Of a stretch of DNA of 64,000 bases, positions 1 to 9,904 are shown in pieces. How positions within the stretch are numbered: position 1 is the stretch's first letter; each line of letters begins with the position of its first letter. The translations under genes and the position numbers were made by a program. This DNA is from Phymatolithon calcareum (lineage: Eukaryota > Rhodophyta > Florideophyceae > Hapalidiales), in assembly GCA_977006965.1 (NCBI GenBank), contig OZ345361.1, forward strand, positions 868,001 through 932,000. The letters are read 5' to 3'. The notes below the pieces were generated by a model. That model was not told the DNA's origin. It did no database searches and saw only the letters and a program-made list of their open reading frames with translations.

Positions 1-2970
1 TCTCCCGCAGGCATACTGCAGCGCTAGTTGTCTGTGCTTCACCTTGGGGAACTTGAGGATTACCGGCAATTCTCTTGTCTTGTCGTACGGTATCTTTCTT
101 TTCCGCTTCGATTCTAGGTGGTCTCCTTCCATTTCCAGAAATTTCGATCGAAGTGTTTGCGACGATTGGTTCGTTTGGATATGCTTTACAGCTTCACCGA
201 ACGGCTCTCTGGTCTCCATCGCGGCGATATCTTTCCTCGTGTACTGCCATTCATGGTTGTTTCTTCTTTCGGGCACTTCTTTTGAATACATACGTTCTTT
301 CGCCTTGTTCCTTCTCAGCATTTTGAAGGCCAAGATTTCTCGTCGATGTGCGGCCGCCTGGATCCGGCACAGGAGACGGAGCCTATCCGTCCTTCCTCGG
401 GCCAGTGGCCCGAATAATTGATTGAAGAATGTTGCTTCTACTTCCTTGACAGCATTTTGCACGTCTTCTGTCCAGGGCGTTAAGTGCATTGCGTACTCCC
501 AGCGTGGCTGTACTAGCGCCTTGTATATCTGAATACACTTCTGTATACTTAACCCTTTCTTGAACACTCCCAGTGTACGCAATTCGTACACGGCCGTCCT
601 TGCTTTCTTTAGTCGTTGCATCATTAACGTATCTGTGACTCCTCCGGGGTCTATGGATACTCCAAGGTACGTGACCTCCGGAACTTGTGCTAGTACCTTG
701 TTCGCTAGCTTGAATGTCTTGCCCAATGTTTCCTCTGATTCGAGGACTTCGCTTTTCCCTTGTTTAGTGTTCCAAGTCATATCTCGCTCTTGTGCCCATT
801 GGGTAGCTATATCCAATAGTCCTTGCAGTGCAGCGGGTGATTTCGCAGAGAGAAGAACATCGTCTGCGAAGAGGATAGCCGGTACTTAAGGCCAGGTTTT
901 TGATGCCCGGCTCATTCGCTCGGCGAATTCATCCATGAAGATGTTGTAGAGGCTTGGACTGAGAGGGGACCCTTGTGGGACCCCCCTGCCCACTAGAAAC
1001 CAGTTCCTGTTCGCATCACCAATTGTTGCTACCCAGGATGGTGTCAAGAACGCCTCGGACATTGCGCAGATCTCCTTGGGCAGTACTTGTCTCATTCTGT
1101 TCACCAAGTGTACTCTCGGTACTGTGTCGTAGGCAGCCTTAAGGTCCAATACTGCTACACATCTCTGATCCTCTTTTAGTAGCTCAGTAGCTCTTAGGAT
1201 GGCCAGTTCAGTGCTCTTCCCCTTTTGGAACCCAAGCTGATACCAGTGGTTTGAGTATACTGTGCGCAGCTTCATATCAATCGCTGTCTCAATAATTTTC
1301 CTTGCGTGGCTCAGCAAGGAAATCGGTCGGTAGTTTCCGGGGTCCTCGTGTGCCCCCTTCTTGTGTATTGGGACGAGGAGCGCTTTCTGCCAGTGCAGAG
1401 GCGTGTCTCCACATCTCCCGCAGGCCTCCCACAAGGCTGTAAGCACTTCGGCATTGAGCGATATATCGACTTTTAGCATTTCAGCCTTCACCTCGTCTAA
1501 GCCTGGTGCCTTTCCGTTTGGTGCTTTACGGATAGCCGCTTCAATTTTTGTCCTCATGTCCTCTGTGCAGGAGAATTTTCTTAGTCCGGGTTGCCACTTT
1601 TCGGTGCTATGGCATGTCGCTGAGATATGGGCTGAGAATTTAGCGCAATTCATGGGGCTTCCTGTCATCTCGTTTCTTAGCTTTCTTCGAATTTTCTTTT
1701 TCATCTTGGCAAGTTGCTTCAAAGCCGCTGGTCCATCCTTCTCCTCCAGCTCGGCGATGTATTCTTGATACTGCTCTTTCTTCTTCTTGTTCACCAAGGT
1801 TCTGATTTGGTACTTACACTCGTGGTAACGACCCCAGTCTTCCGGTGCTTGGGATGATCTGGCTTTCCGGTAAAGTTTCTTTCGCTTCAGTGCCATTTTG
1901 TCGAGCTCTGTATTCCAAAATGACTTATAGCGTGCCGGTGTGCGTTTTCTAGTTCTCCACGGATCACACCAGGTTTTAACAAGTCGCTTGTACCCCTGGT
2001 GTAGATCTCTTACATTGCTGCACTTTTTGAGGTCTTCGATGACTCCGGGAATGCCTTCTTGGTACTTACGAAGCGCGATTTCTTTCTTGGATTCTTTTCT
2101 TGACTTTCCTCCGAGGTCCAAAATCTCTCTGTAGATATGGGATACCGATTCGGGGGAGGTACTTCCCTTGAGGTCCTCAATGAGACTACGCATTCGTTCC
2201 TTGATTTCATTTTTCCTTTGTGTGTCATCTCGGTCTCTTACACTGATTGGTCGCTTGTACTGGTTCGGGTCACGATCTTGCCGGCTTCTAAGGCGCGTAC
2301 ATACAGGCCTGTGCTGTGTAGCCCCTGTCCATATGTCCTCTGGAGAGTTCGGCGCGGATATTGTTATTCCTTTCGTAACGAAGAAGTCGATATTGCTCCC
2401 GTACTTCTTCGTCTGGAATGTCGGTCCTTTGCTTGCTCTTATGTCCCATCCTTTTCTTTCTGCCCACTGGATGAGTTGGTTGCCCCTTCTGTTTGACTGT
2501 CTGTCCCACAGCTTGTGTCTTGCGTTCCAGTCTCCACAGATTATCGCTTGACCTCTTGCGTGCCTGTTGATTAGTTGGAGGCATTTGTCGGTTTCCTGAC
2601 GAGTGGACCTTGGTGACATGTACACTACCCCAACTTTTAGGCTGCCTAGTTGGGCGATAATGATTTGGAAGTGTACCTTTGCATACTTGAAGATTAGTTT
2701 CACTCCACATCCACTGCGGAACACCAGTGATACGCCGCCAAAGTTTCTCGCTGTACCTCGCCTTCTTGACCCGGGATCTTGGTTACGAGGCCCATCCGAC
2801 GTTATCAGTTCGGGCCTTGGGGCATTTATTGAGAGCATATCGGTCCGAATGCGGGTGTCAGATCTCAAATGCGTCTCCGTGAGACCGATGATGTCGACCT
2901 TGTGATTTTGTACCATCTTATGTAGGTACTCCGGGGTTTCTGGTGATCCCCCGACGTTCATCGTTGCCAT
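1..2970 (-). pseudogene. LINE ORF2: AP-type endonuclease plus reverse transcriptase, one in-frame stop
   Basis: The polyprotein would nick target DNA and copy the LINE RNA into it by target-primed reverse transcription. The start is taken at 2970-2968 (MATMNVGGS), 13 bp after the ORF1 stop; an open reading frame reaches further upstream only by overlapping ORF1. Visible motifs, in order: N of NVGG, TET, GDWNARHKLWD and SNIDFF of an AP-type endonuclease, then RT motifs NYRPISLL, QLGFQKGKS, VLDLKAAYD, GVPQGSPLSP and FADDV. A TAA at 888-886 stops the frame between DEFAERM and FADDV. The same frame then stays open to base 1 (MTWNTKQGKSEV, YLGVS, ALVQPRWEY, KHRQLALQYACGR), so this is a single nonsense mutation, not a frameshift. 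The C-terminus is off the window; compare 24897-26480. Confidence 0.88.
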
Positions 2971-2983
2971 TCTCCAATATCTG

Positions 2984-4813
2984 TTAAATATTATTTTTGG
3001 TTGCGCTTTGCTCCGAATTTGCGATGGGAGTATTGTTGGTTCCTTGCTTCTCTGGGTCTCCGGTGAGATTTGAGGGCTTGCCTCTCGGTTCGTTGCCTGA
3101 TGTAGTTGGGTCGACATTCTGAGAAGTCCCGCCTTCCACATCTGCCTCGATTAATGTATTAGCTGGTTCATCTTGTTTAGTTGCCTGGCCGTCATCGACG
3201 GACTGTTGTCCCTCGGTTTCTTCATCTTCCTGGCCTGTTGGGTCGCCCTCTTTCCTCATTATTTGTCGGAAATTAGGGTTTACGAGGTGTCGTCGTGGGA
3301 ATTGTTCGAGCTTACGTATCTCATCAATTTCCATTGACCTGAGTCTCCGGTCGGCTGCTCTCTCCAGTCCTTTGTACCACTCTTTTGCGGCATCATTTGA
3401 CGCCGTGGACGCGCAGTATCTAGCGCGTGCCCTTGTCCTCATCGCATGTTTTTGTAGTGAGCGCACCGACTCACCATGTTGGCTTCTTTTCTTGGGGTTT
3501 TCAAACACATTGTACCTATACATGCAGACCATGCCCGCTAAACGCATTAGGTTAACAATAGCGTCCCATTCTTTCGTTTCTATGAGTACTTCCATTATCG
3601 ACGAACCAATGAACGATATGTGGTAAACCGTTTTCGTCTTCAGCATCTCTTTCACAGCTTCCTCAATTTGCTCGCGTGGAGCTTTTGGAATTCTTCTGAA
3701 GTACAGTGAGACCAATCCAGGTTTCGGTCCCTTTCTTTCCATACGACTTCCCATTTTGTTTAGGAACGTTTCCAAGCGTTCTCTATCCGGCTCTTCAATC
3801 GGTTGCGTTGGACGGCTGCTTGTACGTCTTTCGTTTCTCGACTTCTGCATTTTTCCTCCTCTTGCGTTAGAAGTCCTCGAGTCGCTTGTATTTCCCGTTA
3901 TGGCCTCCTTGTAAGACTTAACTGGGGGAATTTTTGTGCTATTGGCGAAGCCATTGGAGTCTTCCTCGGGGCTCGTCAGCTCCCCTCTGGGATCTTGTTG
4001 TACAGCTGATTCCTCTAGTGCTCCTGGAGCACCACGTCGGAGCCTTCTGTTCTCTTCCGATAGAGTCCTCACTGTTGCTTCAAGGGTTTTGACCTTTCCC
4101 TCGGTATCTGCTAGCTTGGATTCCGAGGTTGCCAATCTCGATTCCAGTACCGCCATCTGTGCTTTAAGCTCCTTTAGGACACCGGTTGTTGGGCAGGTTC
4201 TCTCGCCTGGCGTGTTGCACTTGTTGCTGCCTGCGGTAGTTGGATTGTCTTCTTCGTCGATGCGTCTCTCGGCTTGCTTTGAAATGCGCATCTTCGGTTC
4301 TGCAAGGACCGTCTGCCTTGGACTTTTCGGTGTGCCTTGTTTTATGAACTCTTCGGCACAAGAGCCTTCTTTGACGAAGGTGCACTCTTTGCATTGGAGT
4401 ACCAGTGGTGCTCGAGCGCTTCCTCCCGTGAGTTTGAGCGTTCCCTTTTTGCTGCACTCGCCACACTCCACGACATTGCGATGCTTCACGAAAAGCTGTC
4501 GTGTTGGGTTTTCTCCTACCGTAATCGCTTTTCTTGACGTTTTTATCGGTTTGATGAAGCTGTTTCCACCCTGTATGGGCTCCTCGCTATCTGTTTTGAC
4601 TCCAGTCCCAGGCTTGGCGCGCGCCTTGGCTCGCGTGATTGCCCCAGTGGACCGGTGTGCCGTACTGGTCTGTTTCATAGAAATTTCTATTTTTTGATGT
4701 TCCGAGCCCGCTGACGGTTGCGGGTGACTTCCGCGACGGCTTCTCCAAGTTTGCCACGGAAACGCGGTTGCCATGTCGCGTTCTCCTTCGTTGTGATCGT
4801 GGTTTGACGCCAT
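2984..4813 (-). CDS. LINE ORF1 protein with C4 zinc module and coiled coil
   Basis: Probable RNA-binding/chaperone ORF1 of the family-A LINE, about 609 residues from the ATG at 4813 (MASNHDHNEG). A longer frame to 4954 starts at GTG and enters flanking DNA, so I reject it. In order: a basic N-terminus; a C-x2-C-x20-C-x2-C cluster (about residues 117-144); a coiled coil (LKELKAQMAVLESRL onwards); then a region with LYFRRIP and ISFIGSS shared with the other LINE's ORF1 (47292-49169). The C-terminus is acidic and low in complexity. I see no canonical CCHC knuckle. The stop TAA is at 2986-2984, just before ORF2. Assignment rests on position and on matching the paired ORF1 of the 44207 element. 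Confidence 0.8.
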   Translation of the reverse strand: MASNHDHNEGERDMATAFPWQTWRSRRGSHPQPSAGSEHQKIEISMKQTSTAHRSTGAITRAKARAKPGTGVKTDSEEPIQGGNSFIKPIKTSRKAITVGENPTRQLFVKHRNVVECGECSKKGTLKLTGGSARAPLVLQCKECTFVKEGSCAEEFIKQGTPKSPRQTVLAEPKMRISKQAERRIDEEDNPTTAGSNKCNTPGERTCPTTGVLKELKAQMAVLESRLATSESKLADTEGKVKTLEATVRTLSEENRRLRRGAPGALEESAVQQDPRGELTSPEEDSNGFANSTKIPPVKSYKEAITGNTSDSRTSNARGGKMQKSRNERRTSSRPTQPIEEPDRERLETFLNKMGSRMERKGPKPGLVSLYFRRIPKAPREQIEEAVKEMLKTKTVYHISFIGSSIMEVLIETKEWDAIVNLMRLAGMVCMYRYNVFENPKKRSQHGESVRSLQKHAMRTRARARYCASTASNDAAKEWYKGLERAADRRLRSMEIDEIRKLEQFPRRHLVNPNFRQIMRKEGDPTGQEDEETEGQQSVDDGQATKQDEPANTLIEADVEGGTSQNVDPTTSGNEPRGKPSNLTGDPEKQGTNNTPIANSEQSATKNNI

Positions 4814-4922
4814 GATCCTGCCCTCCCAAGGCGCGTAGCCCCGCGAGTGGGGTTTGGCACGGGAGGATGTGCTCGCTCGACCTAAACTTTGTTCCGGCCC
4901 CGATCGGTCCGGTACCTTTGAG

Positions 4923-6369
4923 CTGGATTTTTGTTGTGTGAGAACAGAGGACACATCCTGAACAGAAAAAGAGAATTGCAGTTCAACTCGAACATAAGAT
5001 CTTGTTTATCGTTGCCGTTGGTATTCACGATTACACAGGTCTGCAGCTAGGTGGTGGTGCGATTCCTATGGCTGGCATCGCGAGCGGGGCGCAAAGGCTG
5101 CGTCAAATACAGGACAATGGCACAGCGCGACGCCCGAACCAGCTACATGGGTACAGTCTACACGCACGTATATATACTGCACTTACATTTGAGCTGGAAA
5201 CCGCGGATGGCAGTTCTTGCTCGATTGTGATATTGTGTGTTACGTACAAGATGGCGCTACAATAGAAAGGTGGGGTACGATTAAGAGCCAGCAAGAAGTA
5301 AGCCTGTGAGGCCACACCGGTAATGATCAAAGATGTGGCGAAACGTCATTAATTACAACACAGTACTCCTACTTCCGCCGAAGGTAAAAGTACTCGCAAT
5401 CCTGTATTATGGCACGCTTGATAATTGATTATCTTCCCGCGTCCGCAGAACAAAGATGACAGCATTTTTGTCAAATCGAACACGCGACCTTGGGATTACT
5501 GATAGATTGCACTATGAGACCAAATGCGGACCTATCACGTCTGAAGTTGAAACCATCTGCAGATGACCAGAGAAAATGGCTGCGCTTCTTGCACCGGAGA
5601 GTGTCCGATTTATCATTTCAATGCGGCATCGCTGACCATATAATCGCATTAGAAAGCGTGGTAAACAGCAAAACGAACGTCCGAAAGCGTTCATCCCCAC
5701 AAACATCAACCTCCATCGTCCTTCTAGACGTCTCCGCAATGAGCTCCGCGAGATGCACGCACCAACGGTGAGGCACCATAAGTTATTCTGCGTTGTTCTT
5801 CCCCTGATCAAGCGAATGATTACACTTAAGATAAACCTCACGCTCGAAGTCCAACCTTACCTTCTGATGCTTTCCGCGCTCCTCGATAGCGTCTCAAACC
5901 TCTTGTGATTCGAGCACAGCGCGAGCAGAGCTCATCCAGAACTCCGTTTTCTTACGCGGATCTCTTCCGAAAGCATCTTATCCACCGTCACCGTCGTCGC
6001 GCATTCGCCGTGCAGCAGTATAAATAATCGGCACAAGCATTGTCACCACGAGGTTATATTGCCAGGGAGCGCTCACGTCAACGCACCGCGTCCGATTCGG
6101 GATTGAATCGCGGCCCCTTGTACACCTTCCCCTTAATTTCGTCCCCATCCGCGCCGTCCGCGCCGTCGTACACGGCATGCCCTTCCGCCCGTCCGCGTCG
6201 TCGCGCGCAGCGCCTTTGCGTGCGCAGCTCTTCCAATCTTGCACGCCCAACGCACAGGGAATTCCGCGGCGCCGATGCTGGCGCGCACAAAAACGCGCCC
6301 TCTGACTGTATCTCACTTCGCGTGAATTGCGTGCGCAGGACGATGAGCTCGGGAGATGTAAAACTTTAG
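4923..6369. other. Intergenic, no gene recognised
   Basis: Both duplication copies carry this stretch nearly unchanged, so small ORFs such as 5002-5265 appear conserved, but that only reflects the recent duplication. Nothing resembling a known domain was seen. A ~45-bp stretch near 6075-6115 is similar to 12170-12215. The G/C-rich part 6100-6300 is open in several frames on both strands without a recognisable product. Confidence 0.5.
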
Positions 6370-6524
6370 AGTGAGAGACTCTCACTTTAAAGCATTTGAA
6401 ATTGGCGCAAATATGAAACGAATGGGTGGAATATTTGCTTCTATCGTGACACTGTCACAGAGAGTGTCACGATAGAAGCAAACAATCCTCGCATTCGTTT
6501 CATATTTGCTTCAATTTCAAATGC
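6370..6524. repeat. Foldback: 17-bp palindrome plus ~60-bp-arm inverted repeat
   Basis: AGTGAGAGACTCTCACT is a perfect palindrome at 6370-6386. Directly after it, 6392-6524 is a long inverted repeat: GCATTTGAAATTG at the left is answered by CAATTTCAAATGC at the right, and the arms continue through AAATATGAAACGAATG and TTGCTTCTATCGTGACACT, with a small asymmetric bulge. The transcript would form a hairpin of about 60 bp. The same structure is at 58317-58450 in copy 2. It lies 5' of the rnpA-like relic. It could be a foldback MITE; no target site duplication is evident. Confidence 0.85.
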
Positions 6525-6719
6525 GCGTACATGCGATCTCCCGGATGCCACAATTCTCTTATACCAGCACGCCGGTATCGTTCTCCCATCGCGGCACGTC
6601 GCCCTCCTTCGCAGCGCCATGCATTACAGCCGGCGGTTTGCGTATCGCACGATCACCATCGCGCCACACCCGATGCGTGAGCAGCATAGCAGACCCCCCC
6701 TGTGAGCCGGCAGAGCCCT

Positions 6720-7190
6720 GCATCAATTCGACACGCCGCGGAAGCATCCCTTCCGGTTGCCAAGGCCTCGATAGAAGCGGTTCCAAAGCGCCGCGTACGG
6801 CAGAGTCTGCCAACGCGGCGCAAGCGTCGCCTGCCGTCCGAGAGCGGGGTATAGCGCGGGCGGGGTTGGAGTCGGATTCGCTGCGACGCCTTCACGCTGC
6901 GCGTTGTAGAGCTGCTGCGCACCGCTTCACCCAGGTAGATTCACGATAACTCTGTCGTGCCACCAGTATGGGTGTACATGGCGCACGTGCGGGCCACAAA
7001 AGCGGCAATGGCGAAGCGAGCGCTTATTCGAAACCGCGCGAAACGACGCGTCAGGGCGAACGCGGCGCCCGTGTTTCCGTTGCATGCGAGACAGCGCATA
7101 GAATATTAGTTCACGGTTACACCAGTGTCGCTCGCCGTGCCGTTTGAGGACATGGTGGAGGAATTGGTGTTTCCGCGCTTCTGTCAAAAC
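6720..7190 (+). pseudogene. Bacterial-type RNase P protein (RnpA-like) relic, copy 1
   Basis: The frame contains AKRALIRNRAKRRVRA, the signature RNR segment of the RNase P protein subunit, followed at the family's usual distance by FTVTPVSLAVPFEDMVE, matching the strand/helix after it. RnpA assists the catalytic RNA in trimming tRNA 5' ends; a nuclear copy would serve an organelle. The frame is interrupted by TAG at 6852, 6936 and 7107. The C-terminal helix is deleted: after EDMVE it runs straight into sequence antisense to the thioesterase. Upstream, a shorter C-run than in copy 2 shifts the frame. The first two stops also occur in copy 2, so they either predate the duplication or lie in an unrecognised intron. 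Confidence 0.62.
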
Positions 7191-7602
7191 TGGAAATATC
7201 GAACCAGCTCGGCATTTTCAACCCGCCGTTTAGAGTAGCGGGCACCAGATCCGACATTGGGACCGCGGCGCGCACACGATGCGAAAGCGGAAAAGCACCG
7301 GCCCAACCCGTTGCAGTGTCGCCGAGCCCATGCATGAAGATTATGGCCGCGGATGCTGGTTTTCTACAGTTGCGGATCATACCGGTGTCACCGCCGATCC
7401 GCACGTCGGTTCGTGTGGAAGACATTCGTGGAGAGGTTGTTCGAGAGCGCTCGAGAGAAAAAGGGAGACGGAAGGTTGATACCGCTGCGAAGGCTAGGGT
7501 GCTCAAGACTGCACAGCCTGTAACTCCACGGGTGAAGCGAGGTGTGCTGGGGATGGCGGCGTGTGGCGGGATGGCGGTTGTGCTCGGTCGGCATTGCCCC
7601 AT
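7117..7602 (-). pseudogene. Acyl-protein thioesterase / lysophospholipase-like, 5' part only (copy 1)
   Basis: From the ATG at 7602 the frame gives a ~85-residue basic N-terminal extension with a hydrophobic patch (VLSTLAFAAVSTF), possibly a targeting sequence. It then gives IIFMHGLGDTATGWAGAFP and, further on, KMPSWFDISSFDR. HGLGDxxxGW and MPSWFDI are hallmark early motifs of eukaryotic acyl-protein thioesterases (LYPLA family, alpha/beta hydrolases that remove palmitate from proteins). The nucleophile GFSQGG, the Asp and the His that should follow are absent, because homology stops near 7165 where the opposite-strand rnpA relic begins. It is therefore a catalytically incomplete fragment, placed tail to tail with that relic. 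Confidence 0.72.
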
Positions 7603-7609
7603 GTGGCGA

Positions 7610-8790
7610 ACAGGATGGGGAAGGGAAGACGACTGGTTTACGTCAGGTCAAAACAGTTGTAGTCAAGAGCTATTTTTTGTTTATTTTTGGGGCATGCAGA
7701 GATCATAAGTTTTTGAAAAATAAGTCAGCGAATGCGAGGCCTATCCTTTGCTTGAGCCGATTTGGTCAGCAGGGTCCTTGAGGTCTCGTTCTATAAGCAA
7801 ACCCATAGGGGTCGTAAATTTTATGGTCGGACTCCACAACTATCATGGAGTGAAGATTTGCAGTTGTACAGTCCAATTCGCAAGAAATGCTACAAAGCAA
7901 ACTGAAGTTGCTGTTTGCCAAATATTGCCATGTTCGAAGTTATCCACCTTCGTCATCTTTTTAGGTTACTGGAGCGGTCCGTCTATTATCCACAAGAATG
8001 GAGAAAACACCAGTGGATCTAAGAAGTGCTGCAGAGACTACTGCAGAGTAGTACCACTGTTGGACTTGTCAGCACGCTCGAGGTGAAACAGGAAACGAAC
8101 CTCTCTCATTCATGCTTCGCGATCATTCGTACCACTGCCTTTCATATCATGCGGGAATGCACCTGTGGTGGACGCCAGATCCTTTGATAGCGACGCAAGG
8201 CATGTTGGCAGAGCTGATATGCGTTGTCTGATACCCACATAGCCGGCGCTGCTCGCAATTCAGTCCGAATACGCATCTTCGGAGCTGCCGTGCGTCGCCA
8301 TTTTCTTTTAAAGCCCTTTCAGATTCAGGGGGTGCGAGCGAACTGCATCAAGGCGTTTGTCGACTTTTGAACTTGCTCAAGAGAATTCTGTATTCTTGGA
8401 CTTCGCTCCAAGTAGATGCGAGGGCGAGGACTCTTGAGATAGCCCAACGGTAAAATGCATGGCACCATTCTGTGTCCTCGATGTGAAACGAGGCGGCATC
8501 ATCGGATAGCATGATTGCTCGGAATGGGCGGCGATGAGGTCGAGGTGGAGGGGATGAGGGTGGGGTGCGCTTCTTCGCCTCTTTGGGGCAATTTTGAAGC
8601 CACAATGCTGAAGGTGAGTGATGAGCGATTTGGAATCAATACAAAGATTGAATTAGGGCAAGCGCTTACACGTGCGCTACTAGTGGCAGGTTGTCCTGGG
8701 TCCGGTGGCCGGACCCGATGAGCCAGAGCGGCCCACGGCGATGCGGCCAGGGAGGTCCAGGTCCTCCAGAACTTGCTCAACTAAATTTTA
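7610..8790. other. Duplicated intergenic stretch, no recognised gene
   Basis: Nearly identical in the second copy (60370-61540). A 93-codon minus-strand ORF (8499-8780) is kept in both copies but resembles no family I know, and its conservation is explained by recent duplication. Sequence around 8500-8720 recurs, rearranged by palindromic duplications, at 32405-33600. Nothing else can be supported. Confidence 0.5.
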
Positions 8791-9091
8791 GGACACTTCG
8801 AAATCATACTCTTTGCCCGGCGTACAGTATGAGCAGTGGCAGGGGCGCCGCGGACACGTCGCCTCGGGTGGCCCGTGCTACAGGCTCGGATCAATGAATT
8901 TTTGGGACGGACAGTTTGTTGGTAATTTTTGGCCATAATCGTATGAGAAGGTCATCACGAGCAACCTAGGGATCAACCTCGGGGGATGCATTCCCACGAT
9001 CTACGAACGCAGTCAAGGAAGGAGACCGAGGTGGCGAGACAAGGTTGCCAAGCAAGGAGAAGAACGAAGAAGAGAACGGCGGCCTGCAGCG
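8791..9091 (+). promoter_or_regulatory. Conserved 5' module of the PWWP genes
   Basis: The stretch containing GACGGACAGTTTGTTG, TTTTTGGCCATA and CCTAGGGATCAACC, followed by an A/G-rich leader with AAGGAGAAGAACGA just before the start codon, recurs before PWWP copies near 28790-28900, 34250-34430 and 61670-63722, and partly at 21895-21950. It may be promoter and 5' leader. Alternatively, part of it is decayed coding sequence, since one frame reads FWDGQFVDNFWP in several copies and then meets a stop. Confidence 0.45.
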
Positions 9092-9904
9092 ATGAGCGAA
9101 TTCGTCGTGTCGAAGGTCGTGTGGGCCAAGTGCCTCGGCTGGCCGTGGTGGCCGGCCGTTGTCGTGAATCGCACCGGGAACGAGCGGAAAGAGGACAAGC
9201 TACCAGCAGAAACCGAGCATAACCGCACGCTTATGTTCTTCAATTATGAGAACATGATCGATGTTCTCAATGTAAAGTTTCTGCTGGAGTTCACCGCGAA
9301 TATGGACAAATTAAGCAACCCGCGAATGCCCAAGAAGTATGCCGAAGATGTGCTGAAGGCGGCACAGGAAGCTTGTGAATTCTTACACAAGCATGGCAGT
9401 GAGGCGGAGCGCACGAAGGTCACTCAACCTACCTTCAAGGCGCTTACGAAATGGAAACCGGGGCAGCTGATCGTCTCACCGACAATCGCGGATGCAGCTG
9501 GCGTGGCGAGTGTAGGGATTAGAAACACGGCTGGAAGCTCGTCTAAGGCCGGAAAATCGGGGAAGGGGAAGGAACGTTCTTCGAGCAGGCATAAGAAGTC
9601 GAAGGGCGGTGTCGATGAGGAGGATGCAGTGGAAGACGCTACTTCGACGGAAGAGCCACCACGTTTGAACGTGAATCAAGGTACGTCTAATACAGGTCAG
9701 CCTGGGACTGCGCAGGCTGGTTCTTCTAGCAAGATGAACAAGAAGCGCCGCGTGGGTATCGGAAATGCAGAAGTGGTCGACAAGGTTGAAGTTGGGTCAC
9801 TGGAGGATGAGGTCAAAACGCTGAAGGAGGAAGTCCAGTCGTTGAAGAACAGAATTGAGGCTCTGGAGGGTATGAATCCCAACTTTCCGCACGCCGCGAA
9901 CTAA
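9092..9904 (+). CDS. PWWP-domain protein with C-terminal coiled coil
   Basis: An uninterrupted 270-residue frame starting MSEFVVSKVV. Residues 8-24 (VVWAKCLGWPWWPAVVV) hold a textbook PWWP motif, and RTLMFFNYENMIDVLNVKFLLEF (about 47-69) matches the later strands of the fold. PWWP domains read methylated histone tails and bind DNA, so a chromatin role is inferred. The middle (about 135-235) is Ser/Lys-rich and acidic, with KKSK and KKRR patches that could be nuclear localisation signals. A heptad-like segment near the C-terminus (LEDEVKTLKEEVQSLKNRIEAL) predicts a coiled coil. It is the only complete member of a family with at least five broken relatives here. A second start lies at 63723, and the conserved 5' module precedes both. 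Confidence 0.85.
   Translation: MSEFVVSKVVWAKCLGWPWWPAVVVNRTGNERKEDKLPAETEHNRTLMFFNYENMIDVLNVKFLLEFTANMDKLSNPRMPKKYAEDVLKAAQEACEFLHKHGSEAERTKVTQPTFKALTKWKPGQLIVSPTIADAAGVASVGIRNTAGSSSKAGKSGKGKERSSSRHKKSKGGVDEEDAVEDATSTEEPPRLNVNQGTSNTGQPGTAQAGSSSKMNKKRRVGIGNAEVVDKVEVGSLEDEVKTLKEEVQSLKNRIEALEGMNPNFPHAAN

Larger units (their letters stand above)
1..4922 (-). mobile_element. LINE, family A: nearly complete, 3' end beyond the left edge
   Basis: A two-ORF non-LTR retrotransposon read on the minus strand. ORF1 lies at 2984-4813 and ORF2 at 2970 down to base 1 and beyond. The 5' boundary is placed near 4922 because from 4923 rightwards the sequence matches the second duplication copy (56864 on), which has no LINE at this point. 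The 5' leader is about 110 bp. The 3' end and one target site duplication lie outside the window, so completeness cannot be tested. A second member of the same family, with its 3' end, is at 24805-26480. One nonsense codon in ORF2 makes this copy probably dead, although everything else visible is open. Confidence 0.88.
4923..9400. repeat. Segmental duplication, copy 1 (direct repeat of 56864-64000)
   Basis: Matches 56864-64000 in the same orientation from TTTTTGTTGTGTGAGAACAG onward, with scattered substitutions and small indels, up to the point where the window ends inside copy 2. Homology probably continues past 9400. Copy 2 has two additional insertions, 59119-59925 and 61731-63597; copy 1 shows the empty TA site of the second at 8967-8968. 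Copy 1 also lacks about 40 bp near 7156 between two GTGGAG repeats. The shared contents are an rnpA-like relic, a truncated thioesterase and a PWWP gene. Confidence 0.93.

Noticed and set aside
44-889. Plus-strand ORFs at the left edge
   Set aside because: They are antisense to the LINE RT C-terminus on the minus strand.
885-905. Frameshift in the left-edge LINE ORF2
   Set aside because: The same reading frame continues to base 1 after the TAA at 888-886, so it is a nonsense codon only.
886-3141. ORF2 start at 3141 upstream of the ORF1 stop
   Set aside because: The upstream part overlaps ORF1 in another frame and has no counterpart in the other LINE; the endonuclease begins at 2970.
5002-5265. 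Small ORF conserved with 57006-57203
   Set aside because: Conservation is fully explained by the recent segmental duplication; the start codon is not shared and no domain is visible.
6078-6290. Minus-strand ORF ending DEIKGKVYKGPRFNPESDAVR
   Set aside because: G/C-rich stretch open in four frames; no family recognised and no support beyond the duplication.
8425-8460. TAGCCCAACGG as a Pol III A box
   Set aside because: No B box at a usable distance and no tRNA fold.
8499-8780. 93-codon minus ORF kept in both duplication copies
   Set aside because: Proline/serine-rich without homology; recent duplication keeps any ORF open.
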